Shown here piece after piece: positions 24,334 to 32,994 of a DNA stretch of 36,655 nucleotides. The stretch is from Alphaproteobacteria bacterium (GTDB taxonomy: Bacteria > Pseudomonadota > Alphaproteobacteria > Rs-D84). The notes under the pieces were generated by a model. That model was not told where the DNA came from and did no database searches. It saw only the letters and a program-made list of their open reading frames with translations. The stretch is from the NCBI GenBank assembly GCA_017618175.1, contig JAFZUT010000011.1:1-36655 (forward strand), read 5' to 3'. Within the stretch, counting starts at the first letter, position 1. Each line of letters begins with the position of its first letter. A program made the position numbers and the translations under genes.

Positions 24334-25203
24334 ATGCGATTAAAAATGATGGCGTTTTTATCGGTCGGTCTTTTTTGCGCGGTTGCGGCGCGCGCCGGTT
24401 TTTTGCAACCAACAGAATTCCCCAAGGTTGTTGATGATTTGTCTTTTGTTGACCGAATGATGTTAAAAAGCGCAGATTATGATACACTGGAAAGTGTGTA
24501 TGATGCGAATGGAAATTGTGTGTCGGGATGCGCGTATGTTATGCCAAAATGGGAAGACCAATTGGCCGCGACCGAACGTTGGAATCGTATGGTGCACCAA
24601 GAATTGATAGACGAACACGGATACACCGAAAATGACGATGGTTCTTTGACCCCACCGCCGGCGGAAGATTATGAATATTATACGGATGAACAACCAAAGG
24701 TTGACTTTCCGTCAACCGTGTCCGATACATCGTATGTTGTGGAAAATTCAAATTGTGCAACCCGAAATTCGTCTTTTGCCGCGGTGGATATTCCACGCGG
24801 CAACCCGTTGGGGTATATTGCATGTATAACATCACCATATGGCCCACGCAGCCTTTTTGGTCGCAATTTTCATCACGGTATGGATTTTAATGCAAGAAGG
24901 GGAACGCCCGTCTACGCGCCCGCAAACGGTGTTGTGGAATGGGTGTGCCACGGCAGTAAATCGTGTGGGAACGGTATGCAAATCAAACACGCCAATGGGT
25001 ATTCTACGCGATATTGTCATTTCGATTATGTGGCGGTAAAGCAGGGTGACACTGTGTCGGCGGGTTGTTTAATTGGAAAAAGTGGCAACACCGGCCAAAG
25101 TACCGGGCCGCACCTGCATTATGCGGTTTTGAAAAATGGGACCGCCGTCAATCCCATTGATTATATCGAGATTGGCCATAAAAGTTGTTATGCTAAGAAT
25201 TAA
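24334..25203 (+). CDS. M23 family (LytM-type) metallopeptidase
   Basis: A 289-residue exported protein read from the ATG at 24334. The signal peptide (residues 1-20, ending ARA-GF) is followed by a variable acidic region (about 25-150) and then a LytM domain (about 160-285). Zinc ligands visible: H180 and D184 in HHGMD, and H262 in the HLH motif (260-262), with H260 as catalytic histidine. It has the typical GTPVYAPANGVVEW and GQSTGPHLHYAV surroundings. It cleaves peptide crosslinks in the peptidoglycan or activates amidases. As all metal ligands are kept, it is probably an active enzyme. It overlaps the convergent Smr gene by 11 bp. Confidence 0.92.
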   Translation: MRLKMMAFLSVGLFCAVAARAGFLQPTEFPKVVDDLSFVDRMMLKSADYDTLESVYDANGNCVSGCAYVMPKWEDQLAATERWNRMVHQELIDEHGYTENDDGSLTPPPAEDYEYYTDEQPKVDFPSTVSDTSYVVENSNCATRNSSFAAVDIPRGNPLGYIACITSPYGPRSLFGRNFHHGMDFNARRGTPVYAPANGVVEWVCHGSKSCGNGMQIKHANGYSTRYCHFDYVAVKQGDTVSAGCLIGKSGNTGQSTGPHLHYAVLKNGTAVNPIDYIEIGHKSCYAKN

Positions 25204-25561
25204 TTTGCCGGAATTTTACGGCGAAACTGCCATTATTCAACGGGGTGCAAGAAACAATGTACGGTGTTAAAAGGCTGTTCTGTACCCATTCTTGGAATTT
25301 TATTTTCAATATGCCACTGGCACCCGTGATAATTGTTGCGGTTTTTGTCCCAGACCGCGCAATTTCCATAATTTCACCCCACGCCTGTTCAATAGTATGC
25401 ATATGCAAATCCAGCGTGGTATGTGTTGGTATTTTGACCGGTTTTGGTATGCGTTGCGATAATTTCAATTCTCTGCGTACACGCCGACGTGTATCGTTAT
25501 CATCGGGCGTAAAGGGCGCGCCAATCATATCGGCAATGTCTTGGTCGGTAAGGCGTTTCAT
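25193..25561 (-). CDS. Smr-domain protein
   Basis: A 122-residue protein with an N-terminal linker (about 1-45) and a C-terminal Smr domain. LDLHMHTIEQAW (about 50-61) corresponds to the DLHG...EA start of the family, and IITGASGILKIKFQEW (about 78-93) to the HGKG.G.L....W core. The usual H/G residues of the second motif are changed (TGASG for HGKGxG). Stand-alone Smr proteins act on nucleic acids, often as nicking or ribonucleases. It is 1 bp downstream of bamD. Confidence 0.8.
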   Translation of the reverse strand: MKRLTDQDIADMIGAPFTPDDNDTRRRVRRELKLSQRIPKPVKIPTHTTLDLHMHTIEQAWGEIMEIARSGTKTATIITGASGILKIKFQEWVQNSLLTPYIVSCTPLNNGSFAVKFRQINS

Positions 25562-25562
25562 A

Positions 25563-26288
25563 TTATTTATCTAATTTTTTTGTCCAATCGCTGTCGGGGA
25601 AATTCAATTTCAACATTTGTGCATATCCGTCTGCCTGTTCTTTTAACCCAATTGCGGTGTATGCCTCGGTCAGGCGGTACATCGCCTCGGCCGGCATAAC
25701 GGTTTCCGGCGCATCGGTGATAATTGATTGGAACTTTGTAATCGCCGCACCCCAATTTTCTTTCTTCATATCATTTCGCGCAGAATACATAACTTTGCCG
25801 GCAATATAGTTCTTTAAGATATTGATTTTATTTTTTGCGTTTTGGGCATATGGCGAACGGGGAAATCGATCAACCAATTGTTGAAATTGCTGCAACGCAT
25901 ATACCGACATCCCCGGTTCGCGGCGAACATCGCTGACCTGGCGATAATAACACATTCCGCGCAGGTATAATACATACGGAACATCGCTGTGCCCCGGGTG
26001 GAACCGCATAAACCGGTCGGTGGTCAGTAATGCCCCTGCAAAATCATCATCCAGATATTGCGAATATGCCGCCATAACCAGGGCGTCTGCGGCCCAAGGA
26101 CTGGCCGGATACTGGTTTTCCGCGGTCAAGAATTTTTCCGCGGCATCATCATAATCGTGGTCTTCAAATTCGGCGTATGCGGCATCATACAGGTCCGCCA
26201 ATGGTTCTTGGGGGACAATTTTCTGGGATTCCCCGGCACATCCGGCAAGTATCGCACCAATCAAAGTCGCAAAAAATATTTTTTTCAT
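25563..26288 (-). CDS. bamD: Outer-membrane assembly lipoprotein BamD
   Basis: A 241-residue lipoprotein with lipobox LAGC (cysteine 17) and five tetratricopeptide-like repeats, starting LYDAAYAEFEDHDYDDAAEKF and continuing through SPWAADALVMAAYSQYLDDDF. The motif RGMCYYRQV...REPG and FPRSPYAQNAKNKI are typical of BamD/YfiO. With BamA it recruits outer-membrane proteins. SD AGGA lies 9 bp before the ATG. It is divergent from murJ and its promoter overlaps the murJ promoter. Confidence 0.95.
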   Translation of the reverse strand: MKKIFFATLIGAILAGCAGESQKIVPQEPLADLYDAAYAEFEDHDYDDAAEKFLTAENQYPASPWAADALVMAAYSQYLDDDFAGALLTTDRFMRFHPGHSDVPYVLYLRGMCYYRQVSDVRREPGMSVYALQQFQQLVDRFPRSPYAQNAKNKINILKNYIAGKVMYSARNDMKKENWGAAITKFQSIITDAPETVMPAEAMYRLTEAYTAIGLKEQADGYAQMLKLNFPDSDWTKKLDK

Positions 26289-26304
26289 TTCTTTTAATCC
26301 TGTC

Positions 26305-26334
26305 TTGATTTTGTTATACCCAGGTGAGTATAAT
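26305..26334 (+). promoter_or_regulatory. Promoter of murJ (leaderless)
   Basis: TTGATT at 26305-26310 and TATAAT at 26329-26334 are 18 bp apart. The predicted +1 is at 26341 and the ATG at 26342. On the other strand TATAAC (RC of 26314-26319) may serve bamD. Confidence 0.7.
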
Positions 26335-26341
26335 TCAAACT

Positions 26342-27805
26342 ATGAAACTTGGCAAACATATTTTCGGGGTCGGCGTTATGACCGGGATAAGTCGCGTATT
26401 TGGGTTTGTTCGCGATATGCTGATTGCGCGTGTGTTGGGCGCGGGGCGGCTTTCCGACATATTTTTGGCGGCGTTCAAATTGCCGAATTTGTTTCGCGAT
26501 TTGCTGGGTGAAGGCGCATTGTCCGCGATATTTATTCCTATGTATGCCGATTCCAAACACGACGAATCGTTTGCGAAAAATGTGTTTTCTTGGTTGGCGG
26601 TTGTATTGCTTGGCATAACAATCATATTTGAAATATTTATGCCGATTGTGGTTTGGATTTTGGCGCCGGGGTTTGCGGACGTGCCGGGCAAGATGGAATT
26701 GACGGTTGTTATATCGCGCATAATGTTTTTCTATGTGATATTTATTTGCAGTGCGGCATTTTTGTCGGCGGTATTGAATGCATTCTCGCGCTTTATGTTG
26801 GCGGCGTTTATGCCGGTGTTGTTGAACATAATGCTGATTGGTGCATTGTTGGTATCAATGTCCATTGGGGCATCCGCAACGGTTTTGTATATAATGGCGG
26901 GAACGGTTGTTGCGTCCGGAATAATTCAGTGTTTGGTTTTGTGGACGCGCATAAGGCATAAGCATTTTGGATTGCATTTGGTTGTGCCGCGTTTTACACC
27001 GGGAATCAAAACAATGTTCAAACGTTTCGGGGTAAGTATCATTGGTAACGGTTTCTATCAAATAACAATTATTCTTGGCACTTTGGTGGCCAGTTTTGAA
27101 AGCGGCGCGGTGTCGTGGCTGTATTATTCCGATCGCATTGTTCAATTGCCGTTCGCCATGATTGGTTTGGCGGTTGGAACGGTTTTAATGTCTTCTATTT
27201 CAAACGCATTGGCGGACAAGAATATGCGCAGTGTTTATATTCAACAAAATTCGTCAATGCGTCAATCTATGATGTTGATAATGCCGTGTGTGGCGGGATT
27301 GTTCGTGTTGGCGGAACCAATTATTAGATACCTGTTTGAATATGGTGCGTGGACACCGGAATCGACACATGCGGTCGCCATTGCGATAATGATTCAGGTC
27401 TTTGTTTTGCCCGCCATGTTGATAAGCCAGATTTACAGTAAAACCCTGTACGCATCCCAAGATGTCAAGACCCCGGTAAAAACCAGCATAACATCATTGG
27501 CGGTCGCGTCTGTGATATATGTTGCGTTATTCTGGTTCGTGGGATATTTGGCAATACCGATTGGCGTGGTAATCAGTGGTTATGTTAAAAATTATTTATT
27601 GGGACGTGCGTGCCGTCGGCGTGGCTTGACGCGGGTGGATTCGCGCACGGTTCGTGCGATGGTCTTGTTTGGGGGGCTGTCGGCGGCGTTGGGCGTTGTG
27701 TTGTGGTTTGTGCCGATAACCGGGATTATTTCATTGGGATTGGCAATTGCGGGCTTTGGAATTATTTATTTGCCAATTGCATTTTTACTAAACAGAAAAA
27801 TATAA
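26342..27805 (+). CDS. murJ: Lipid II flippase MurJ
   Basis: A 487-residue protein with about 13-14 transmembrane helices. The family start GVGVMTGISRVFGFVRDMLIA is at residues 9-29, followed by LSDIFLAAFKLPNLFRDLLGEGALSAIFIPMY, the most conserved MurJ stretch, carrying the arginine and other charged residues of the central cavity. QIYSKTLYASQDVKTPVKTS near residue 370 is also typical. It moves lipid II across the inner membrane. A GTG 18 bp upstream is in frame, but the -10 box overlaps it, so I chose the ATG at 26342. Confidence 0.96.
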   Translation: MKLGKHIFGVGVMTGISRVFGFVRDMLIARVLGAGRLSDIFLAAFKLPNLFRDLLGEGALSAIFIPMYADSKHDESFAKNVFSWLAVVLLGITIIFEIFMPIVVWILAPGFADVPGKMELTVVISRIMFFYVIFICSAAFLSAVLNAFSRFMLAAFMPVLLNIMLIGALLVSMSIGASATVLYIMAGTVVASGIIQCLVLWTRIRHKHFGLHLVVPRFTPGIKTMFKRFGVSIIGNGFYQITIILGTLVASFESGAVSWLYYSDRIVQLPFAMIGLAVGTVLMSSISNALADKNMRSVYIQQNSSMRQSMMLIMPCVAGLFVLAEPIIRYLFEYGAWTPESTHAVAIAIMIQVFVLPAMLISQIYSKTLYASQDVKTPVKTSITSLAVASVIYVALFWFVGYLAIPIGVVISGYVKNYLLGRACRRRGLTRVDSRTVRAMVLFGGLSAALGVVLWFVPITGIISLGLAIAGFGIIYLPIAFLLNRKI

Positions 27806-27815
27806 CAAAATAAAG

Positions 27816-27844
27816 TTGAAACTTCGCTTTTTATATGATAGAAT
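27816..27844 (+). promoter_or_regulatory. Promoter of rlpA
   Basis: TTGAAA at 27816-27821 and TAGAAT at 27839-27844 are 17 bp apart, with TGA in front of the -10. The leader is about 23 nt and carries the SD AAGGAG. Confidence 0.85.
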
Positions 27845-27873
27845 GCATTACATAAGAATGTAAGGAGTCCCTA

Positions 27874-28722
27874 ATGAAAAAATTGGTATCATTGGCGGTG
27901 TTGACCGCTTTGCTTGCGGCGTGTGCCGAAACGACTAAACCGGCCGAATATGGAACGGACGGGTTTGGCGAAGAAACGCTTGCCACGGAAACATTTAATG
28001 ACACATATTTGATGGCCGCGGCACCACGCTATTACATTGGTAATGCGTACAAGGTCGAAGATATTCAATATATCCCAACCGAAGATTATGCATATAATCA
28101 AACCGGTATGGCGGGTATAATCCCAACCGAATTAAACGGCACCAAGACAAGCAATGGTGAAACATATGATATGAATCAAATGGTCGCAACCAGTAAAACT
28201 TTGCCGTTGCCGACAATTGCCAAGGTCACGAATTTAGAAAATGGTCAATCGGTCACGGTTCGTGTGAACAATCGTGGACCATTTGTGAATACACGCATTA
28301 TGGATCTGTCGCCGGCAGCGGCGGGTAAAATTGGGCTGACCAATCAATCAAAGGTCCAAGTTCAGGTTTTACCGGAACAATCCATTGCGGTGAAAAATGC
28401 AACAATTGGTGAAAAAGTGACGACCACGGTTGAAGAAACCACAACCGTTACCGCGCAACCGGCGCCGGCCACAAGTGCATCTGGTGACTACAGTGTCCAA
28501 GTCGCGGCGTTCTATGCCGAAGACAGCGCCAACGCGTTGGTCCAAAAAATGCGCGCATATGGTGACGCAACCGTCGTCAAAGAAGGTGATATGTTCAAGG
28601 TTCGTATTGTGAACCTGGATGCACCGTCTGCGCGTCGCGTTATTGATGCATTGCGTTCCAGTGAAGGTATGGCACCGGGTCTGTTAAAGAACGGCCGTTG
28701 GATAAATGCCGACAGCATTTAA
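27874..28722 (+). CDS. rlpA: RlpA-like lipoprotein with SPOR domain, altered catalytic site
   Basis: A 282-residue lipoprotein (lipobox LLAAC, cysteine 17) with a double-psi beta-barrel domain (about 65-170) and a C-terminal SPOR domain (about 205-275, YSVQVAAFYAEDSANALVQKM). The barrel shows TSNGETYDMN, TLPLPTIAKVTNLENG and VRVNNRGPF. Compared with the lytic transglycosylase RlpA of Pseudomonas (E120, D123, H131, D157 as I recall), E96 and D99 are kept, but serine 107 replaces the histidine and asparagine 133 replaces the last aspartate. The SPOR domain should target denuded glycan at the septum. Enzyme activity is therefore doubtful. Confidence 0.92.
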   Translation: MKKLVSLAVLTALLAACAETTKPAEYGTDGFGEETLATETFNDTYLMAAAPRYYIGNAYKVEDIQYIPTEDYAYNQTGMAGIIPTELNGTKTSNGETYDMNQMVATSKTLPLPTIAKVTNLENGQSVTVRVNNRGPFVNTRIMDLSPAAAGKIGLTNQSKVQVQVLPEQSIAVKNATIGEKVTTTVEETTTVTAQPAPATSASGDYSVQVAAFYAEDSANALVQKMRAYGDATVVKEGDMFKVRIVNLDAPSARRVIDALRSSEGMAPGLLKNGRWINADSI

Positions 28723-28744
28723 TCCCTAAGATTTTGGTTATTCA

Positions 28745-28770
28745 AAACCCCGTCAAACGACGGGGTTTCT
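28745..28770. terminator. Bidirectional terminator between rlpA and the dCMP deaminase
   Basis: Stem AAACCCCGTC/GACGGGGTTT, loop AAAC... with flanking A and T tracts, just before the convergent gene stop at 28772. Confidence 0.9.
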
Positions 28771-28771
28771 T

Positions 28772-29281
28772 TTAATATGATTTTTGCTGTAATTTCGTAA
28801 TGCATTGCATCATATCTTGGGCGGTGCCCAAAGATTTGTATTTTACACCGGCTTCGTCAAACATTTGAAACGATATATTAAGTGAATCGCGCCACCCCGG
28901 AATTTGTCTATCGGGTTCAGGATCCAAATAAATTATTTCCCGAATTCCGCTTTGAATTATAGAACCCGCGCAACGCGTGCACGGTGCCATTGTTGCATAT
29001 AAAATCCCGCCATTTAATCTGGTTCCGTTTCGACCCGCATTCAAAAGGGCGTTTTCTTCGGCGTGAACGACAAAATCGTATTTTGTTGGACGGGTCCATC
29101 TGGCGGGAACATTATCTTGTATTCCGCGTGGAAAACCGTTGTACCCCATGGATAGTATTGTTTTATTTGGACTAACAATCACACATCCAACCTTGGTGCT
29201 GTTGTCTTTGGACCATGTGGCGATAAGTTGCGCCATTTGCATAAATCTGTAATTCCATTTGTCATTGAACGTAAGTTCCAT
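28772..29281 (-). CDS. dCMP/cytidine deaminase family protein (ComEB-like)
   Basis: A 169-residue deaminase with the zinc motif HAEENAL (about 73-79) and PCTRC (about 99-103). TKVGCVIVSPNKTILSMGYNGFPRG (about 30-54) is typical of the dCMP deaminase branch. It converts dCMP to dUMP, the precursor of dTMP, and so complements tdk in thymidylate supply. SD is AAGG. A likely promoter on the minus strand is TTGAAA (29344-29349), 16 bp, TAATTT (29322-29327). Confidence 0.92.
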   Translation of the reverse strand: MELTFNDKWNYRFMQMAQLIATWSKDNSTKVGCVIVSPNKTILSMGYNGFPRGIQDNVPARWTRPTKYDFVVHAEENALLNAGRNGTRLNGGILYATMAPCTRCAGSIIQSGIREIIYLDPEPDRQIPGWRDSLNISFQMFDEAGVKYKSLGTAQDMMQCITKLQQKSY

Positions 29282-29376
29282 AATAAGGCCTTTTTATGTT
29301 ACGTTCTCTCTCTAATTGAACAAATTACAATAAATCTGTGAATTTTCAAGTTTTTTGTTCACTTTTGAAATTTGTG

Positions 29377-29385
29377 TGTTATTCT
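29377..29385 (+). promoter_or_regulatory. Extended -10 promoter of era (leaderless)
   Basis: TGTTATTCT (hexamer 29380-29385). The predicted +1 is at 29392 and the ATG at 29393. No SD precedes era. Confidence 0.6.
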
Positions 29386-29392
29386 TTTGGTT

Positions 29393-30286
29393 ATGACAAA
29401 GACATATTCTGGATTTATCGCAATTGTGGGACCCACAAATGCCGGCAAAAGTACCCTGATTAACCAAATTATGGGGCGTAAAGTGTCCATTGTTTCGCAC
29501 AAGGTTCAAACCACGCGAACAAACCTGCGCGCCGTAAAAATGGTGGGGGCGCGGCAACTTATTTTCGTTGATACACCGGGGGTTTTCCGGCCCGCGCGGC
29601 GTCTGGACCGGGCTATGGTTGGTGCGGCGATGGATGCGTTGGCCGATGCGGACGCGGTATTGTTAATAATTGATGCGGGCCACGGTTTGACCGACACAGT
29701 GCGCGGTTTGATTGAAAAAATTCGCGACCATAAAAACCTGTTTGTTGCATTGAACAAGACGGATTCTGTGAAAAAACCGGAACTTTTGCCGATTGCGGCG
29801 GAATTAAATGAATTGGCACCGTTTCGTGAAATATTTATGATTTCGGCGTTGAAAAATGATGGTGTCGCGGAAATGTTAAAGTCTTTGGCGTCGGTTATGC
29901 CGGAATCTCCGTATTTGTTTGATGCGGCGGATTCGGTCGATGTGCCAGATAATTTATACCTTGCGGAATTGACACGTGAAAAGATTTATCGATTTATTCA
30001 CCAAGAATTGCCGTATCACATAAATGTTGTGACGGAGCGCGTTGATGTTGATGACGCGGGCGTTTTGGACATATACCAAAAAATAGTGGTGGCCAGCGAA
30101 GCGCATAAAAAGATTGTTGTCGGGCGTGGTGGCGCGCAATTGAAACAAATTGGTGTGGCCGCCCGTCACGATATACAGGACCAATGGGGGGTAAACGCAC
30201 GGTTGCATTTGTTCGTGCGGGTCGAGGAAAATTGGGAAAATATGGCGGAAAATTATACCGACCAAGGTCTTGAATTTAAAAAATAG
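29393..30286 (+). CDS. era: GTPase Era
   Basis: A 297-residue GTPase read from the ATG at 29393. Motifs: G1 GPTNAGKST (residues 13-21), switch region VQTTRTN, G3 DTPG, G4 NKTD (about 123-126), G5 ISALKNDG. The C-terminal KH domain contains IVVGRGGAQLKQIG and ends near LFVRVEENW. Era binds the 3' end of 16S rRNA and helps small-subunit assembly. Most Era proteins have GRPNVGKS; TNA here is normal for some alphaproteobacteria. It leads a plus-strand operon that runs to about 35538. Confidence 0.96.
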   Translation: MTKTYSGFIAIVGPTNAGKSTLINQIMGRKVSIVSHKVQTTRTNLRAVKMVGARQLIFVDTPGVFRPARRLDRAMVGAAMDALADADAVLLIIDAGHGLTDTVRGLIEKIRDHKNLFVALNKTDSVKKPELLPIAAELNELAPFREIFMISALKNDGVAEMLKSLASVMPESPYLFDAADSVDVPDNLYLAELTREKIYRFIHQELPYHINVVTERVDVDDAGVLDIYQKIVVASEAHKKIVVGRGGAQLKQIGVAARHDIQDQWGVNARLHLFVRVEENWENMAENYTDQGLEFKK

Positions 30287-30296
30287 AGGAATCAAA

Positions 30297-30692
30297 ATGA
30301 AAAAAAATGTAAAAAAATTAACTTTTTTGTCGCTTCTGGCGTTGGCCGGTTGTGCAAACAATAAAAATGTTGTGACCGATGCAACAATGAATCGCGCGGT
30401 TTTGCGCGATATTAAAACCGGTCGTGAACGCGTGTACGATTGTTCATATAACGATGCAATGAAAAGTGTTTTAATCTGGTTGGCGTCGGGTGATACGGTT
30501 CAATTGCAATCCAAAGATTATGCGCGTGGCGTGTTCTTTACACCGGATAATTCGCAACTGATATATGACGATGCCGAATTGGCGCGCAGAAAAGACGCGT
30601 TGGAACGTGAAAAAATCAGACAAATGGTCAAGATTGAATTTGAAAAACAAGAAGAAATGAAACGAAAAATGCGTGACGGTAACCACAGATAA
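30297..30692 (+). CDS. Small lipoprotein of unknown function
   Basis: A 131-residue protein read from the ATG at 30297, preceded by AGAGGA. It has a basic start (MKKNVKK) and lipobox LALAGC (about 14-19). The mature part has a short globular domain with RVYDCSYNDAMKSVLIWLAS and GVFFTPDNSQLIYDD, then a charged helical tail (about 100-131). Its stop codon is immediately followed by the queA ATG. Probably anchored in the outer membrane. I do not recognise the family. Confidence 0.75.
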   Translation: MKKNVKKLTFLSLLALAGCANNKNVVTDATMNRAVLRDIKTGRERVYDCSYNDAMKSVLIWLASGDTVQLQSKDYARGVFFTPDNSQLIYDDAELARRKDALEREKIRQMVKIEFEKQEEMKRKMRDGNHR

Positions 30693-31718
30693 ATGCTGCA
30701 TACATCAGATTTTGATTTTGACCTGCCACCGGAATTAATCGCGTCGCATCCATTGGAACGACGCGATGCTTCACGTATATTGGTGATCCAAGAAAGCGGG
30801 ATACAAGACAAACATATTCGTGATTTTTTGGATTACCTGCGGCCCGGGGATGTCGTCGTGTTTAACAATTCGCGCGTTATTCCGGCACGATTCGATGCGG
30901 ACGGCCATGAAATTACGTTGCACACCGCGGTGGACGACAAGAATTGGTGGGGGCTGTGTAAAAAGTTTAACAAAATCAATATTGGCGATACGCTGACCAT
31001 GGTTAATGGCACAACAATCACCGTTATGGATAAAGATGAAGAAAGTGGATTGTTGTTGCGGTTTAATTGCGATAATGTTTTCGATGTGCTTGGGCGCGTT
31101 GGTAAAATGCCACTGCCACCCTATATGAAGCGCGATGCCGAAATTGCGGACAGCACGCGTTATCAAACGGTCTATGCCGATCCATTGGGGTCAATGGCGG
31201 CACCAACGGCGGGTTTGCATTTTACCGATGAATTGATGCGTGAAATAGAAGCGCGTGGTGCAAAAATTGTAAAAATCACACTACACGTTGGTGCGGGCAC
31301 ATGGATGCCGGTCAAGACCGAAAATTTGAATGAACATAAAATGCACAGTGAATGGTGCTGTATCACACCGGCCCAGGCGGAAATTATAAACAACGCCACG
31401 CGTGTTATCGCCGTTGGCACGACATCATTGCGAACATTGGAAAGTGCAGCACGTGGTGCGGCGCCGTCTGCGCGGGTTGCGCCAATATGTCAAACGACCG
31501 ATATATTTATCACGCCGGGATATAAATTTCGGGCGGTTGATGTATTGTTGACTAATTTTCATCTGCCAAAATCCACACTGTTTATGTTGGTGTCGGCATT
31601 TTCGGGCCTGGATGAAATGAAGTCGGCATACGCGCACGCCATCGCCGAAAAATACCGCTTTTTCAGTTACGGCGATTGTTGTTTATTATTTAGAAAGGAG
31701 AGCACAGATGAAATTTGA
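30693..31718 (+). CDS. queA: S-adenosylmethionine:tRNA ribosyltransferase-isomerase QueA
   Basis: A 341-residue protein of usual length. Typical stretches: FDFDLPPELIASHPLERRDASRIL (about 4-27), VFNNSRVIPAR (about 54-64), PLPPYMKR (about 133-140), TRYQTVYADPLGSMAAPTAGLHFT (about 147-170), THVGAGT-like LHVGAGTWMPV, and FHLPKSTLFMLVSAF near the C-terminus. The more common GSVAAPTAGLHF is GSMAAPTAGLHF here. It makes epoxyqueuosine on tRNA, downstream of Tgt, which lies 1.7 kb further along the same operon. Confidence 0.96.
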   Translation: MLHTSDFDFDLPPELIASHPLERRDASRILVIQESGIQDKHIRDFLDYLRPGDVVVFNNSRVIPARFDADGHEITLHTAVDDKNWWGLCKKFNKINIGDTLTMVNGTTITVMDKDEESGLLLRFNCDNVFDVLGRVGKMPLPPYMKRDAEIADSTRYQTVYADPLGSMAAPTAGLHFTDELMREIEARGAKIVKITLHVGAGTWMPVKTENLNEHKMHSEWCCITPAQAEIINNATRVIAVGTTSLRTLESAARGAAPSARVAPICQTTDIFITPGYKFRAVDVLLTNFHLPKSTLFMLVSAFSGLDEMKSAYAHAIAEKYRFFSYGDCCLLFRKESTDEI

Positions 31719-32982
31719 GGCGACATTACATAAATTATCAAACGGTGTGACGGTAATTCTTGACCCGATGGATGTAGCAACCGATGAAGTATGCATTTGT
31801 TTCCGCACAGGCAGTGGCGATGAAGAACCAAATGAATATGGTATTACCCACTTTTGTGAACACATGTTCTGCAAGGGGACTCCGCGTTTTCCAACATCGC
31901 GTTCCGGTAAAGATTATATTGCCAATAATGGCGGTAATGTAAACGCCGTAACAAGTCTTGATTATTTAAGGTTTGTTGGACGAATAGTATCTGAAAACCT
32001 TTGGATATTGTTGGATTTTTTGGCGGACCGTATACAGAATTCTTTATTTGATGCCGACACAATTGAAAATGAGCGCGGTGTTATTTTGGACGAATTGCGG
32101 CGTTCTTTATCTAAAAATGGTGTTAAACAAACCATTTTTGTGGAAAAAAACTTGTATAACATAGAAGTTCCAAATGGCGAAATGACGCTTGGCAACTCGG
32201 AAAACATAAAATCTTTTAGTCGGCAGGATTTGCTGGATTTTGCCGCCCGTCGCATGTCTGGGAAAAATTGTTTGATATGCGTTTCCGGTAAAATAGAATC
32301 CAAAGATGAATTGTTAAATAAATTGGAAGAACGTTTTAATTTCTTGCCCACACATAATGTAGAAAAAAAACGCCATTGGCAATACACGGCACGCACGGCG
32401 CACAATTTGATGCCTGAATTAAAGAACGATGTTATTGAAATTTTGTTTCCGTGTTTGTGGCCGGCAACAATTGAATACAAATATCAAGACATATGTGTTT
32501 CTAAATTTGAACATCTGTTGCGTGAAAAAATGTTTGATGTCCTGCGCAGCGAAAATGGTTTGGTATATGGTTGCGGTTTTTCGAATCGTGGTGATATACT
32601 TTCACCCGTATGTGGCCCATATACCGAAACGGCACCGGAAAATGTTGCGCGCGTTGTCGGGCTGATTGCGAAAACCGCACATGATGTATATGTATCCGGT
32701 GTGGATGCCGATTTCTTGACCAAGGATAAAAACCTTAACAAATTAAGTCGCGCGAACTTTCTGGAAAGCAATGCCGAACGTTGTCGCAGAAATGTGTGGG
32801 ATTGGGGGTATTTTAACATCGCGCATGATTTCTATCGTGATTGTGAATTGGCGGATTCTGTGACCCCCGGGGACGTCATGAAATATACCCGCGGAATATA
32901 TGATGGGCCAATGTCAATAATCACCCACGGTCCAAAATTCGATGGCGATTTACAACAAATTTGGAAAGATAATTTCAAGTAA
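31708..32982 (+). CDS. M16 family zinc peptidase
   Basis: A 424-residue protein with the inverse zinc motif HFCEH at residues 48-52 and a downstream acidic motif (ENERGVILDEL, about 125-135) that supplies the third ligand. The second half is the inactive-like repeat. It is close to the processing-peptidase-like proteins of Alphaproteobacteria. The N-terminal half is well conserved; the second domain (about 210-424) is less so. Target peptides are unknown. The start overlaps the queA end by 11 bp and has the SD AAAGGAG. No signal peptide. Confidence 0.9.
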   Translation: MKFEATLHKLSNGVTVILDPMDVATDEVCICFRTGSGDEEPNEYGITHFCEHMFCKGTPRFPTSRSGKDYIANNGGNVNAVTSLDYLRFVGRIVSENLWILLDFLADRIQNSLFDADTIENERGVILDELRRSLSKNGVKQTIFVEKNLYNIEVPNGEMTLGNSENIKSFSRQDLLDFAARRMSGKNCLICVSGKIESKDELLNKLEERFNFLPTHNVEKKRHWQYTARTAHNLMPELKNDVIEILFPCLWPATIEYKYQDICVSKFEHLLREKMFDVLRSENGLVYGCGFSNRGDILSPVCGPYTETAPENVARVVGLIAKTAHDVYVSGVDADFLTKDKNLNKLSRANFLESNAERCRRNVWDWGYFNIAHDFYRDCELADSVTPGDVMKYTRGIYDGPMSIITHGPKFDGDLQQIWKDNFK

Positions 32983-32994
32983 AGGGATACAAAA

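Noticed and set aside
31962-32480. 172-residue minus-strand frame opposite the M16 peptidase
   Set aside because: No SD, serine/lysine-rich shadow composition, and the opposite strand encodes the conserved zinc motif.
32268-32982. Possible loss of function of the M16 peptidase because of the short, poorly conserved second half
   Set aside because: A catalytically silent C-terminal repeat is normal for the family, and the HxxEH motif with the downstream glutamate is intact.
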